Positions 1 to 8,756 are shown, counted from the first letter of the stretch. The stretch is DNA of 64,000 bases from Lachnospiraceae bacterium (GCA_017550165.1 JAFZQH010000025.1:19352-83351); one strand, 5' to 3'. Notes: generated by a model not told the origin, from the letters alone. A program made the numbers and translations.

Positions 1-51
1 GGTCGCGGTGATGAGAAGCAAAACATTTCCTTTCAGACGGCCTTCCTTCAT
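1..51 (-). CDS. Start of a probable DMT/EamA-family membrane transporter (partial)
   Basis: Only the first 17 codons are in the window. On the minus strand a strong ribosome site (AAAGGAGG, 63-70) precedes an ATG at 49-51, and the reading begins MKEGRLKGNVLLLITAT. A short basic head followed by a K-G-N-x-L-L-L-x-T-A helix start is typical of EamA/DMT drug-metabolite permeases, which carry ten membrane helices. The family call rests on this N-terminus alone, so it is an inference. The gene is divergent from the ptsI-like gene and shares a 145-bp intergenic region with it. Confidence 0.45.
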   Translation of the reverse strand, partial: MKEGRLKGNVLLLITAT

Positions 52-130
52 TTCCGTGTCATCCTCCTTTAGTCCACTATTTTCTTACATTCTCCACCTT
101 TTTGTCAATCGAAAGTTTAGAAAACTTTAA

Positions 131-159
131 TTCAAATAATCCCTGCTTTAAGATATAAT
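131..159 (+). promoter_or_regulatory. Sigma-A-type promoter of the ptsI-like gene
   Basis: A -35 box TTCAAA (131-136) and a consensus -10 TATAAT (154-159) are separated by 17 bp. An ATG overlaps the -10 box, so the translation start must lie downstream. This supports the ATG at 197 over the one at 158. Confidence 0.6.
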
Positions 160-196
160 GAAACAGGAAGGTTATCGATCGTGGAGGACGCAGACA

Positions 197-1903
197 ATGC
201 AAATATATGGTAATGTCATTGCAGGGGGAGTTGCAATGGGTAAAGTGTGCTTTCAGCACACGGATTACGACCGTTTTCTCAAGGACTACCGTCCGGCCAA
301 ACCGGACATCGAAAAGATCCGTTTCAACAATGCCGTATCTCAGGCAAAAGGAGACTTAAATGAGCTGATCGCCTCCGGGCGGACCACTAAAGAAGGTCTC
401 GATGTTTTAAAATCTCATTTGGCCATCGTTATCGATCCCTCATTGGAAAATATGGTATTCTCTTTTATCGATCAGGATATGAGTGCGCCTAAAGCCGTGA
501 TCGCTGCAATTAACAGCATTTCCGCCTCTTTTGACGCATTAGAGGACGATTTTACGCGAGAGCGGGCTGCGGACATCTCCGACTCCGGCAAGCGGATCTT
601 ACGTAAGCTTCTTGCCATGGAAGAGCCGGCCTTTCCCGATGAGGATATAATCATCTTTGCCGATAATATCGAGCCCTCTGTTATGGCGGGCTTCTCCGAA
701 GAACATGTTAAAGCCGTTTTCCTGGCCAATCCCAGTGAGACCAGCCATGCGGTGATCATCGCCAAATCCAAGGATTTTATCACTGTAACGGGCTTTGACT
801 CATCTAAATACCGGCTTGAAGAAAATGATACCGTTATCGTTGACACCTTCGACAACAGCCTTATTATCGATCCTACCACCTCGGATGTGTTTAACTACAA
901 TAAAAAACGGAAGTCCTGGAATTCCAAGCGAACCTCCATGCTCAACAGAGCCGGCTTCCCTGCACAGACTACGGATGGTAAGGAGTTTACCATAGCTGCT
1001 AATATAAGCTCTCCTCAGGGAATGGATAAGGCCGTTAAATACGGCTGCAGCGGGATAGGTCTGTACCGGTCCGAATTTCTTTTTATGAAATCAAAGAAGC
1101 TTCCCTCGGAAGACGAGCAGTTCCTCGCATACAAGAGTGTTGTCACCAAGACAGATAATGAACTTTGCGTTATAAGAACGCTGGATATCGGCGGTGACAA
1201 GAACTGTGCCTGTATCAATCTACCCCATGAAGAGAACCCGGGCTTAGGTTTCAGGGGCGTCAGGTTCTCCCTGGAGAATAAGGAGATCTTTAAGACGCAG
1301 CTGCGGGCCATACTTCGGGCTTCGGCTTTCGGCAAGGTTGCCATCATGATCCCCATGATCACCACCCTGTATGAGATCAAAAAATGCAAGCGCATCCTGA
1401 CGGAATGCTAAAAAGAACTGGATTCTAAAGGTATTGCCTATGATAAGGCCATGCAGTTCGGGATCATGATAGAGACACCTGCTGCCTGCCTCATGGCGGA
1501 TATCTTCGCAAAGCACGTGGATTTCTTCAGTATCGGGACCAATGACCTGATCCAGTATACATATGCGGCAGACAGGAACAACCCGGCTGTTGCCCACTTC
1601 TTTGACTGCTATGAGCCTGCTGTTATACACGCCATTTACAATGTAGTCACTGCAGCCCACAAGGCTGATATCTGGGTGGGAATATGCGGAGAGGTGGCCT
1701 CCAATCCTACTATGCTGCCTTTCTTCCTGGCTTTGGATGTGGACGAGCTTTCCATGACCAGCTCCTCCATTCCCGCAATAAAAGAACAGATCAGACATAT
1801 GCCATCTGATCTGTGTGATATTCAGGCTATCCTGGCTCTTGATTCAACCAAAAAGGTTCAAAACTATCTGACCTCCCTTATGGCTGATGTCAAAGAGCAG
1901 TAA
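197..1903 (+). pseudogene. ptsI: PTS enzyme I-like phosphotransferase interrupted by an in-frame TAA
   Basis: Enzyme I transfers phosphate from PEP to HPr. The reading starts at ATG 197 behind GGAGG (183-187), giving MQIYGNVIAGGVAMGKV. The N-terminal domain, the swivelling His segment (SETSHAVIIAK) and the TIM-barrel landmarks (GIGLYRSEFLF, RTLDIGGDK, GFRGVRFSL) are all present. A TAA at 1409-1411 stops the frame after ...ILTEC. The same frame then resumes with KELDSKGIAYDKAMQFGIMIE, SIGTNDLIQY and the Cys-containing GICGEVASNP, ending at 1903. Total length without the stop would be about 568 residues, normal for the family. The usual G-G-x-T-S-H context of the active His reads N-P-S-E-T-S-H, so this may be a diverged paralogue. 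It is either a point-mutation pseudogene or a base error; both halves are otherwise intact. No HPr gene is nearby. Confidence 0.85.
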
Positions 1904-2456
1904 GCCTTCCCCCTAACATATCGACTTCTTCGGGATCGTGAGTGACCATTATCACGGTCCTTTTCTTTCTGCCTGCCAGAAGATATTCTGCCACGCTCTT
2001 CCTGGTATCATCATCAAGGCCCTTAAAGGGTTCGTCCAGTATGAGAAGCTCTCCCCTTGAGAGGATTGCCCGGACTAAGGCCACCCTTCTTTTCATGCCT
2101 CCGCTTAAGTCCTTTACCGGGGTCTTAAGATTATCCCCCAGCCCTACAGCATCCAGATTAGCCTTAATCTCATCGATGTCCGCATTATCACAGACCATCC
2201 GGATATTCGATAAAACAGAAAAATCTTCGCAAAGCCGGTTCTCCTGAAATACCACTCCGATATGGGCCGGAACTCCTTTGATCTCTCCGTGATAATCCCG
2301 ATCGATCCCCATGATGAGATTTAAAAGCGTGGTTTTTCCGCAACCGGACCTGCCCATCAGACAATTGACTTCTCCCTCCGAGAACTCCAGGTTCAGGCCG
2401 TCAAATACCTGCTTGTCCCCATATGCTTTTTTTATGTCTTTGATCGTTATGTTCAT
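1890..2456 (-). CDS. ABC transporter ATP-binding protein (SsuB/TauB-like)
   Basis: This is the cytoplasmic ATPase of a nitrate/sulfonate/taurine-type importer. At 188 residues it is a short form of the family, with little beyond the nucleotide-binding core. It has a Walker A (GRSGCGKTTLL, about residues 35-45), a Q-loop (VVFQENRLCEDF), an ABC signature (LSGGMKRRVAL), a Walker B (ELLILDEP) and a switch His (MVTHDPEEV). It is last in a minus-strand operon behind the permease (14-bp gap) and the binding protein. Its 3' end overlaps the convergent 3' end of the ptsI-like gene by 14 bp. The substrate cannot be read from the ATPase. Confidence 0.9.
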   Translation of the reverse strand: MNITIKDIKKAYGDKQVFDGLNLEFSEGEVNCLMGRSGCGKTTLLNLIMGIDRDYHGEIKGVPAHIGVVFQENRLCEDFSVLSNIRMVCDNADIDEIKANLDAVGLGDNLKTPVKDLSGGMKRRVALVRAILSRGELLILDEPFKGLDDDTRKSVAEYLLAGRKKRTVIMVTHDPEEVDMLGGRLTAL

Positions 2457-2470
2457 ATCCTGATCTCTTA

Positions 2471-3235
2471 CTATCTTTTTTCAAGCACCTCATATAACCA
2501 ACGGACCAGCAAGATAAGCAGCTTTTCGCAGATAACGCTTAAGATTATTATCACCACCGTCCAGGCAAGAAGGTCCGCCGAGCTTAGGTATACTTTTGCC
2601 TTATAGAGCTTCTCTCCTATAGATCCGCCGGGAATGCCGATGACTTCTGCTGCCGTCCCGGATTTCCATGCCATTCCCGCTGCGATACTGCAGGCCGCGA
2701 GAAAATAAGGCTTCAAGGCCGGGAGATAGATGTATTTAATGCATTTACAGGTGCTTAGTTCGTAGACTCTTGCCATCTCCAGCATCTTCCTGTCCGTAGC
2801 CTTCATTCCCTGCAGAATGTTGGTGTAGACCACAGGTAAGACTATGAGAAATGAGATGATAACCGACAGATTGGCCGCCGTAGTCCAGATCAGGCAGAGA
2901 ATGATAAAGGATGCAACCGGGGCCGCCTTTATAACTGCCACGTAGGGCCATAAAAGTACCTCTATGATCCGGATGCGGGCTGCCGCCACCCCCAGAAGGG
3001 TCCCGCAAATAAAAGCAGTCATGAATCCTATGATAATTCTGGACATGGTGAATACAACGGATTGCCAAAACTGCTTCTCAAGACACAGGATCCCCAGCTG
3101 GCTGATCACCCTTATGGGTGATGCCAGCAGGATCTCCTGTCCCAGGGCGATGGCCAGGATATGCCACAGAAATAGGGCTATGACCACCGCGCCGATCTTT
3201 TCAATTATCTTACTGTTTGTAATAGATGTCTTCAT
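2471..3235 (-). CDS. ABC transporter permease (SsuC/TauC-like)
   Basis: This 254-residue inner-membrane protein has about six hydrophobic helices and the BPD_transp_1 coupling segment (EMARVYELSTCKCIKYIYLPALKPYF, where the usual motif is EAA...G). It is therefore the channel subunit of the importer formed with the flanking ATPase and lipoprotein. Its ATG (3233-3235) lies inside the last codons of the binding-protein gene, a 26-bp overlap that suggests translational coupling. The family imports sulfonates, nitrate, taurine or pyrimidine precursors; the substrate here is unknown. Confidence 0.88.
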   Translation of the reverse strand: MKTSITNSKIIEKIGAVVIALFLWHILAIALGQEILLASPIRVISQLGILCLEKQFWQSVVFTMSRIIIGFMTAFICGTLLGVAAARIRIIEVLLWPYVAVIKAAPVASFIILCLIWTTAANLSVIISFLIVLPVVYTNILQGMKATDRKMLEMARVYELSTCKCIKYIYLPALKPYFLAACSIAAGMAWKSGTAAEVIGIPGGSIGEKLYKAKVYLSSADLLAWTVVIIILSVICEKLLILLVRWLYEVLEKR

Positions 3236-4265
3236 TTGGAAGGGCTCCGCCTACGCTCTCGGGAGCAAGATCGAATAAAGCTTTGTAGAAGCCTGAGAGG
3301 GCTGTCTTCATCTCGTCTCCCGCGATAAATGTGATGTTACACTTGGGTAATGCCTTCTTGGCAACAGCCTCTTTTACTATGTCATACTTCTCACACAGTT
3401 TGGCTGCGGAGTCCACATCATCATTTGCGTATTTAATGGATGCCTCATATTCCTCCATAAAGGCCTTAACAGCGTCCTTGTTCTTTTCTACGAAGTCTTT
3501 TCTGGCCACAAGAACGCCGGTTATAAACTTGCTTTCCTTATCCTGCTTGCTCCATTCCTCCGTAACGCTCAAAGCCTCCCGGAAGTTGTCTACACTGCCT
3601 GCCGCAACGGTAACATAGGGCTGGGGAAGCATGGCCACAACATCCTTTTGCTGCTTCATCAATGCCACGATCTCCGTGGGCTCTGACTTCCACTCCAGCT
3701 TAAGATCCTTGTCGGGATCTATGCCGTTCTTCTTTAATACAAAGCGGAGCGCATACTCGGGGATGGATCCTTTTCCGGTACCGTATACGGTCTTCCCCTT
3801 AAGGTCGGCAACGGAATTGATGGATGTGCCGTTCTCCACGATGTAGGTTACGCCCAGAGTATTTACTGCAAGTACCTCTACCTTGCCTTCGGTCTTGGAA
3901 TAGAGAACGGATGCAAGATTGGCGGGAACTGCTGCCATATCCAACTCACCCTTTATCAGCTTGGGAGTGATCTCGTCGGCTGCTCCTGCCATTGTGAATT
4001 CATATTTGTTCTTTGATTTACCTTCCTCATTGTCATTCATGAGTTTAACAAGACCCATGGATGTGGGTCCCTTTAAGCCCGCTATCCTGATAGCAGAGCT
4101 TCCTGCTGCCGCAGACGATGCTGCTGCGCTTGATGCTGCAGACGTGGCTGCACTTGATGCTGCAGACGTGGCTGCGCTTGACTGGCTATTGCTGCCGTTT
4201 GAACATCCACTGAAAAGTGAAAGACATAGGGTTGCGGCCAGTGCTAACACTGTGTGTTTCTTCAT
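3210..4265 (-). CDS. ABC transporter substrate-binding lipoprotein (SsuA/NMT1-like)
   Basis: This 351-residue extracytoplasmic binding protein has a lipoprotein signal (MKKHTVLALAATLCLSLFSG followed by Cys 21). Next comes an unusually regular Ala/Ser linker (SSAATSAASSAATSAASSA type, about residues 30-57). The body is an NMT1/SsuA-type periplasmic fold: IRIAGLKGPTSMGLVKLM, ...GELDMAAVPANLASVLY, ...YGTGKGSIPEYALRFVL. The linker is encoded by near-repeats of gctgcagacgtggctgc at 4110-4185, which could change length by slippage. The start ATG overlaps the stop of the upstream hydrolase as ATGA. The ligand is not predictable; sulfonates or similar small anions are typical for the family. Confidence 0.88.
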   Translation of the reverse strand: MKKHTVLALAATLCLSLFSGCSNGSNSQSSAATSAASSAATSAASSAAASSAAAGSSAIRIAGLKGPTSMGLVKLMNDNEEGKSKNKYEFTMAGAADEITPKLIKGELDMAAVPANLASVLYSKTEGKVEVLAVNTLGVTYIVENGTSINSVADLKGKTVYGTGKGSIPEYALRFVLKKNGIDPDKDLKLEWKSEPTEIVALMKQQKDVVAMLPQPYVTVAAGSVDNFREALSVTEEWSKQDKESKFITGVLVARKDFVEKNKDAVKAFMEEYEASIKYANDDVDSAAKLCEKYDIVKEAVAKKALPKCNITFIAGDEMKTALSGFYKALFDLAPESVGGALPNEDIYYKQ

Positions 4266-5212
4266 TTTTCTACACCTCTCTGTTTGATTTTTTTGTTGAT
4301 CCAGCCAAGAATGTCGTTATATACCACATCTCGGTCTGTCTCATTTAATATTTCATGTCGGTCGTTCTCATACAACTTCCATGTAATATCCTTGATACCC
4401 GCTTTCTTGTACTTCTTGTATACCCTCTTGATCCCTTCTCCGAACTCACCCAGAGGACAATCGGCACCTGAAATGATAAGGAGGGGAAGATCCTCCGGCG
4501 TGCACAGCCTCTTTGATGTCTTATTGTTCTTAATGATGCTCTCCATCAATGTCCGGTATCCGTTCAATGTGAAAATGAACCCGCACTTGGGGTCTTCCAT
4601 GTATTCTCTGACCTTCTCCTCATCCTTGGTAAGCCATCTTTCCCCGAATTTCGGTTCCGTAAAATGCTTGTTGTTGTTCCCCAGGGCCATGTTGTTGATA
4701 AATTTGCTGCGGTACTTACTTCCCTTAAAAAGCGTCAGGATCTTAATGAGGAGGAGTCCGCTCTTTGCCTTGAAATTGGGAATATCACCTGTACCACAGA
4801 TAATGGCTCCTGCCAGGTCTTCACCGTATTCCGTGATATAGTTCCTTACTATAAATGAGCCCATACTGTGACCGAAAATGAAGTAGGGGATATTGGGATA
4901 CATCTTCCTAATGCCTTTTGTGATCTTATACAGATCGTCTACCACCACGCCGCTTGGGTCTTTTTCACAGAAGTACCCCTTTTTCAGCCTTGCTGACAGG
5001 GATTCCCCATGTCCTAAATGGTCGGAACCCACCACCATGATACCGTTATCTGCCAGGAAGGCTGCAAATTCCGAATACCTCTCTATATGCTCCACCATGC
5101 CATGTGATATCTGCAATATAGCCCTTATCTCCCCTTCCGGTTTCCAAAGGACTACTTTAAGCATGGTTATCTTGTCGTTAGACTGCATCTGCAAGTCTTC
5201 TCTTCTTGCCAT
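4262..5212 (-). CDS. Alpha/beta hydrolase of the lysophospholipase/monoglyceride lipase type
   Basis: This 316-residue serine hydrolase (Hydrolase_4/S33-like) probably acts on a lipid ester or other small ester. The oxyanion region (LQISHGMVEHIERY), the G-x-S-x-G nucleophile elbow (FGHSMGSF), the acid region (LLIISGADCPLGEFG) and the catalytic His (NDRHEILNE) are all in order. It starts at ATG 5212 behind GGAAGG. It is the first gene after the chemoreceptor-like gene (12-bp gap) and is joined by ATGA overlap to the ABC binding protein, so it is probably co-transcribed with the transporter. There is no signal peptide, so it should be cytoplasmic. Confidence 0.85.
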   Translation of the reverse strand: MARREDLQMQSNDKITMLKVVLWKPEGEIRAILQISHGMVEHIERYSEFAAFLADNGIMVVGSDHLGHGESLSARLKKGYFCEKDPSGVVVDDLYKITKGIRKMYPNIPYFIFGHSMGSFIVRNYITEYGEDLAGAIICGTGDIPNFKAKSGLLLIKILTLFKGSKYRSKFINNMALGNNNKHFTEPKFGERWLTKDEEKVREYMEDPKCGFIFTLNGYRTLMESIIKNNKTSKRLCTPEDLPLLIISGADCPLGEFGEGIKRVYKKYKKAGIKDITWKLYENDRHEILNETDRDVVYNDILGWINKKIKQRGVEK

Positions 5213-5224
5213 GGCCTTACCTTC

Positions 5225-6145
5225 CTACATTATCTTATCCATCTTAGCCACCATCTCGACGGCTGTATCCGTGCTCGTCTTGTGGTCGCGCAGCTTATCT
5301 GCCAGGGCCTTGGCATCTTCTGCCGCAGCCTTGCCGGCATTGCCCGCCTCCTCTATGGATCTGGCAACGGTCCTTATATCCTCCAGGGTGGCTTCGAAAT
5401 CCGTATATTTCTCTTCTTTTTCCCAGGATTTCTTCCCGTATTCCTTATAGAGTTCCTCATATCTGCCTGTAAACTCTTTAGCGGCATCAAGGCCCTCACC
5501 GGCCAAGGTCTTCATCTCCGAATTGGATGCCGTGATCTCATCGGTGATGGAAAGCAGCCGTTCTACCCGCCTGTTAAGCTCCGTAAGTATCCGGGAATAC
5601 TCTGCTGCCAGTTCTTTGATCTCCGTGGCAGTCTGGACAAAACCCTCTTCTCCGGAGTCTATCCTGGCTCCCATGATAGCGGCGTTTAAGGAAAGCGCGC
5701 TTGTCTTCCCGGCTATATCTTTCATCTTGGAGCTTATAAGCTCTATTCCCCGGATCTCCTCTGTGATATTGCCCACCTTGCGCTCGTTGGTCCGGATCTC
5801 ATCATTTATCTTATCCGCATTCCTGTTAATCAGGTCCACATCAAAAGCATCTTTATCACCTAATGCTTCTCGCATGCGGTTGGAAAACTCTTCTTTCTTT
5901 CCGATCTCTTCTTCTTTTTTCTCTATATCTTTGATAAGCTTCTCCGTGATGGCTCCTGCATAGGACAACTCACGGCCTATGTTCTCGTCTTTTTCCTCCA
6001 GGGCCCCGGCATCTTCCTGCAGCCCGGAAAGATTCGCATTCATCTGCTCAAGATGATATTTCAGCTCAACCCCGATGCCCTTGGTCATGGTCTTATATTC
6101 TATAAGCCGGTTCTCCAGCTCCGCTTCTCTTCTTCTGCCAAACAT
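5225..6145 (-). CDS. Soluble methyl-accepting chemotaxis-like signalling protein
   Basis: The protein is 306 residues from ATG 6145, chosen because AGGGGGG sits just upstream and a promoter lies at 6174-6202. It is a nearly continuous coiled coil. About residues 170-225 match the conserved hairpin of the MCP signalling domain: IAGKTSALSLNAAIMGARIDS corresponds to the usual IAxQTNLLALNAAIEAARAGE. There is no membrane segment, HAMP or sensor domain. It could be a cytoplasmic receptor or a structural derivative. No che genes are in the window, and E-to-M and A-to-D changes in the hairpin tip region question whether it still binds CheA/CheW. Confidence 0.65.
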   Translation of the reverse strand: MFGRRREAELENRLIEYKTMTKGIGVELKYHLEQMNANLSGLQEDAGALEEKDENIGRELSYAGAITEKLIKDIEKKEEEIGKKEEFSNRMREALGDKDAFDVDLINRNADKINDEIRTNERKVGNITEEIRGIELISSKMKDIAGKTSALSLNAAIMGARIDSGEEGFVQTATEIKELAAEYSRILTELNRRVERLLSITDEITASNSEMKTLAGEGLDAAKEFTGRYEELYKEYGKKSWEKEEKYTDFEATLEDIRTVARSIEEAGNAGKAAAEDAKALADKLRDHKTSTDTAVEMVAKMDKIM

Positions 6146-6173
6146 GATCTGCCCCCCTAAAGTGAATACCACC

Positions 6174-6202
6174 ATTATACACTCATTCCCCCCAATTGTC
6201 AC
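6174..6202 (-). promoter_or_regulatory. Promoter of the chemoreceptor-like gene
   Basis: On the minus strand GTGACA (6197-6202) and TATAAT (6174-6179) are 17 bp apart. The box lies 29 bp upstream of the ATG at 6145 and downstream of the alternative ATG at 6271, so it fixes the start. It is back to back with the plus-strand promoter at 6209-6237. Confidence 0.6.
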
Positions 6203-6208
6203 TTTATA

Positions 6209-6237
6209 TTGACCAATGATATCCGAGTGCGTATAAT
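6209..6237 (+). promoter_or_regulatory. Promoter of the PAP2 gene, placing the transcript start at the ATG
   Basis: TTGACC (6209-6214) and TATAAT (6232-6237) are 17 bp apart. The expected transcript start is about 6244, two bases before the ATG at 6246. No Shine-Dalgarno sequence is visible, so the mRNA would be leaderless or nearly so. Confidence 0.6.
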
Positions 6238-6245
6238 CTTTAATT

Positions 6246-6881
6246 ATGAGTATTATAGTTAAACTGATCATTATAGAAGCAGTTGTTCTTGGCGTGCAGA
6301 TCTTTCTCTACTTCGGCTGTGAGGTTCTGCAGCATAACTGTCATGACGTTGAACGGGCGTTTGATAAGAAGATACCCTTTGTTCCCTGGACGGTCTCGGT
6401 GTATTCACTGTGGTTTCCGATGATCGCCACCTTCCCGGTGATACTGCATTTCTATTCGCGGGAAGTATACGTTATGTATCAGATCGCCATTATCATCAGC
6501 AATGTGTTGAGCACCATCATTTATATAGCCTATCCTACCACCTTTACCAGACCGGCTGTGCCGGATACCTTCTGGGGCCGGGCCATGAAGTTCATTTATT
6601 CCGCCAGCTTTAAAGGTGTTAACTGTGCACCCAGCCTTCACTGCGTTCACTGCTTCATAACCATAACCATGGCCTTGCTGTGTGTCCCGATGCTGCCTGT
6701 GTTAAAGATCATATTTATACTGGTGTCGGCGGGGATCGTTATATCGACCCAACTTACCAAGCAGCACGTGATAATAGATGCGCTTACCGCCCTGCCCTTT
6801 GCGGCATTTACCATAATAATGGGGATATGTTCCGTGAAAATGTGGGGTGCTGTGGATATACTCAATATATTTGGTCTGTAA
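6246..6881 (+). CDS. PAP2-superfamily membrane phosphatase
   Basis: This 211-residue integral membrane protein has about five or six helices. It carries the PAP2/acid-phosphatase signature in split form: the PSLH element with its catalytic His (KGVNCAPSLHCVHC, about residues 122-135) and a second His element (STQLTKQHVIIDAL, about residues 166-179) with H and D in the correct spacing. The family dephosphorylates lipid phosphates or transfers phospho-head-groups at the membrane face. The layout resembles AUR1/inositol-phosphotransferase relatives. A histidine phosphatase follows 12 bp downstream, so the two are probably co-transcribed. Confidence 0.75.
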   Translation: MSIIVKLIIIEAVVLGVQIFLYFGCEVLQHNCHDVERAFDKKIPFVPWTVSVYSLWFPMIATFPVILHFYSREVYVMYQIAIIISNVLSTIIYIAYPTTFTRPAVPDTFWGRAMKFIYSASFKGVNCAPSLHCVHCFITITMALLCVPMLPVLKIIFILVSAGIVISTQLTKQHVIIDALTALPFAAFTIIMGICSVKMWGAVDILNIFGL

Positions 6882-6893
6882 GAAGGATAAAAA

Positions 6894-7433
6894 ATGAAAA
6901 TCTGGATCACAAGGCACGGTCAGACCGATCTTAACAAAAACAGAATAATGCAGGGCTCCATCAACGAACCCCTTAACGAAACGGGGATAGCCCAGGCCTA
7001 TGAAGTTAAAGAGAAGCTGCAGGGGATATCTTTCGACGCGGTTATCTCAAGTCCCTTGATCCGGGCAGTAAAGACTGCCTCCATTATAGGGGATATCCCG
7101 GAGTCAGAGGTCATCAAAGACCGTCGCTTAGTGGAGTTTCGCTTCGGACGGTTTGAGAATATGGAGTATTCAAAAATGGGTCCCGCTATGATCCTTTACT
7201 GGATCCTGCCGGAGCTCTTTCCGAGGCCGAAGACGGTGGAATCCATTCCCTACGCCATAAAACGTATCAAGTCATTTCTGGAGGACCTTAAGACCAAAGA
7301 TTATGAGAATGTTCTTATCGTCTGCCACGGAGGGATAATCCGGGTGCTTTCCGGTGTTCTGGAGGGCAGAAAGAATAATATAAAGTGGAGACCCAAACCT
7401 CATAACTGTGAGGTGCGGACGTATGAGTTGTAA
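6894..7433 (+). CDS. Histidine phosphatase family protein (phosphoglycerate mutase-like)
   Basis: This 179-residue cytoplasmic phosphatase opens with the R-H-G motif (WITRHGQTDLNKNRIMQG). It also has the second Arg (SSPLIRAVKTA), the Glu region (RLVEFRFGRFENM) and the second catalytic His (VCHGGIIRVL). This is the COG0406/PhoE-CobC class, whose substrate cannot be told from the sequence. The ATG is preceded by AAGAAGGA. It lies between the PAP2 gene and a small membrane-protein gene, all on the plus strand. Confidence 0.85.
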   Translation: MKIWITRHGQTDLNKNRIMQGSINEPLNETGIAQAYEVKEKLQGISFDAVISSPLIRAVKTASIIGDIPESEVIKDRRLVEFRFGRFENMEYSKMGPAMILYWILPELFPRPKTVESIPYAIKRIKSFLEDLKTKDYENVLIVCHGGIIRVLSGVLEGRKNNIKWRPKPHNCEVRTYEL

Positions 7434-7448
7434 GGGAGGTATATAAAA

Positions 7449-8003
7449 ATGTATCAAAATGCAGCAAAAGGTTTAAAATTCAAATTTATCGGCGAGCTGG
7501 TCACCATCGCCTGCGCCATCATAATGATAGTCCCTCTTCTCGGGACCATTCTGGGCATGTACGGAATGCTTGCCTGCTATATTATCAGTATTTACGGGCT
7601 CTACCTTGTAAGCAATGATATTCCCGGGTGCCGCACGGCCTTCATCGTTTCCATCGTTAATACCGTATTTATGGTTGCCCGGCTCTTTTCCGGAAATCTG
7701 TGGTTTATGGGCACTATTTCAAGTGTCATCAGTTTTCTTGCCCTGTTTTTGGTGTGCAAAAGCCTTTCGGAGGACCTGCGGGAGCACGGAATGCTGGAGA
7801 TTGCCGACAGGGGTGAGACCGTATGGAAGATCAACCTGATCTGTTCCGCCATCTCAATAGTAGTCTCCATAATGATGTACATTCCCCTTATAAACCTGAT
7901 CGGAGCACTGCTGGGTGCAGTAAATGCACTGGCTTCTGTTGTGGGAAGTGTGCTGTATTTTATTTTTCTTTATAAGAGCTATAAGTTTTACGAAGCATAT
8001 TAG
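7449..8003 (+). CDS. Small polytopic membrane protein of unknown function
   Basis: This 184-residue protein follows GGGAGG with an ATG at 7449. It has two similar halves, each with paired hydrophobic segments separated by short polar turns (about residues 13-65 and 120-180). The repeated motif is I-x-(M/Y)-(V/I)-P-L-(L/I)-x-x-(I/L)-x-G-x-x-x-A, seen near residues 25 and 145. This suggests an internally duplicated membrane unit. No catalytic residues stand out. It ends next to the convergent pduL gene with no gap. I do not recognise the family. Confidence 0.6.
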   Translation: MYQNAAKGLKFKFIGELVTIACAIIMIVPLLGTILGMYGMLACYIISIYGLYLVSNDIPGCRTAFIVSIVNTVFMVARLFSGNLWFMGTISSVISFLALFLVCKSLSEDLREHGMLEIADRGETVWKINLICSAISIVVSIMMYIPLINLIGALLGAVNALASVVGSVLYFIFLYKSYKFYEAY

Positions 8004-8645
8004 TTACCTGTTGATACCGTCTAATACATCATCGATCCACTCATCGATATTGAAAGAACTGTCCTCGAACAATCGGATTATCACCCCGAAGGTCTCCTCA
8101 TCACTGGCAAAGGCATTGGCCTCGTCAGTATCCACGTGCATGGCAAGCTTGAAATTCCGGTCCACCCGGACCACCACATCAGCAAATATGACCCCCCGGC
8201 CGTAACTTTTGGTAAGAATAAATACTTCATCGTTATCCTTGACGTTAAGCCGGATAGCGTCACTGGGTGTCATGTGAATATGGCGCTTGGCAACGATGAC
8301 GCCGTGGTCTAATTCCACGCTGCCCTTCGGACCCGTTAAAGTACATCCCGGAGTACCCTTAGTATGTCCCGACTGCCTAATGAAGCTTTCCACTCCCAGC
8401 GTCCGGCAGTCGGTCATGGATACCTCAACCTGGGATTCTTTTCTGAAAGGCCCCAGAACCGCCATATTCTCAAAGGAGCCTCCCGGTCCCGTAACGGTCA
8501 CCCGCTCCTTGGCCAAAAACTGCCCCGGCTGGCTAAGGGGCTTTTCAAATGTAAGCTCTGCGCCTTCTCCGTATAGTTTTTCAAAATCTTCCTTTGTCAG
8601 ATGTACATGCCTGGCAGAGGTTTCAATGGGAATCTTGTGACTCAT
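8004..8645 (-). CDS. pduL: Phosphate propanoyltransferase (PduL-type phosphotransacylase)
   Basis: This enzyme exchanges acyl-CoA and acyl-phosphate. It is used in propanediol metabolism and, in many Clostridia, as an alternative phosphotransacetylase. The 213-residue protein has the two zinc-site His motifs of PduL (ETSARHVHLT near the N-terminus and AKRHIHMTPSDA near residue 120) and the two beta-barrel halves (TVTGPGGSFENMAVLGP; EVFILTKSYGRGVIFADVVVRV). It has no obvious N-terminal encapsulation peptide and no microcompartment genes nearby, so a housekeeping acetyl-phosphate role is more likely. It is a single minus-strand gene. Confidence 0.88.
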   Translation of the reverse strand: MSHKIPIETSARHVHLTKEDFEKLYGEGAELTFEKPLSQPGQFLAKERVTVTGPGGSFENMAVLGPFRKESQVEVSMTDCRTLGVESFIRQSGHTKGTPGCTLTGPKGSVELDHGVIVAKRHIHMTPSDAIRLNVKDNDEVFILTKSYGRGVIFADVVVRVDRNFKLAMHVDTDEANAFASDEETFGVIIRLFEDSSFNIDEWIDDVLDGINR

Positions 8646-8705
8646 TACTATTACCCGATCCTACGTTCTTCATGGTTTAAAACATTATATATCTTATCAT
8701 GGTAA

Positions 8706-8752
8706 AAGAAAAGACCTAACACCTGCCCATATTATCAAGTGCTAAGTCCTTA
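8706..8752 (-). terminator. Terminator downstream of tRNA-Lys
   Basis: On the minus strand GACTTAGCAC can pair with GTGTTAGGTC (with G-U pairs), followed by TTTTCTTTT. It lies immediately 3' of the tRNA gene. Confidence 0.5.
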
Positions 8753-8756
8753 TAAA

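Noticed and set aside
1244..1798. Minus-strand frame of 184 codons opposite the ptsI-like gene
   Set aside because: It spans the stop in ptsI but has no start signal. The plus strand carries clear enzyme I motifs.
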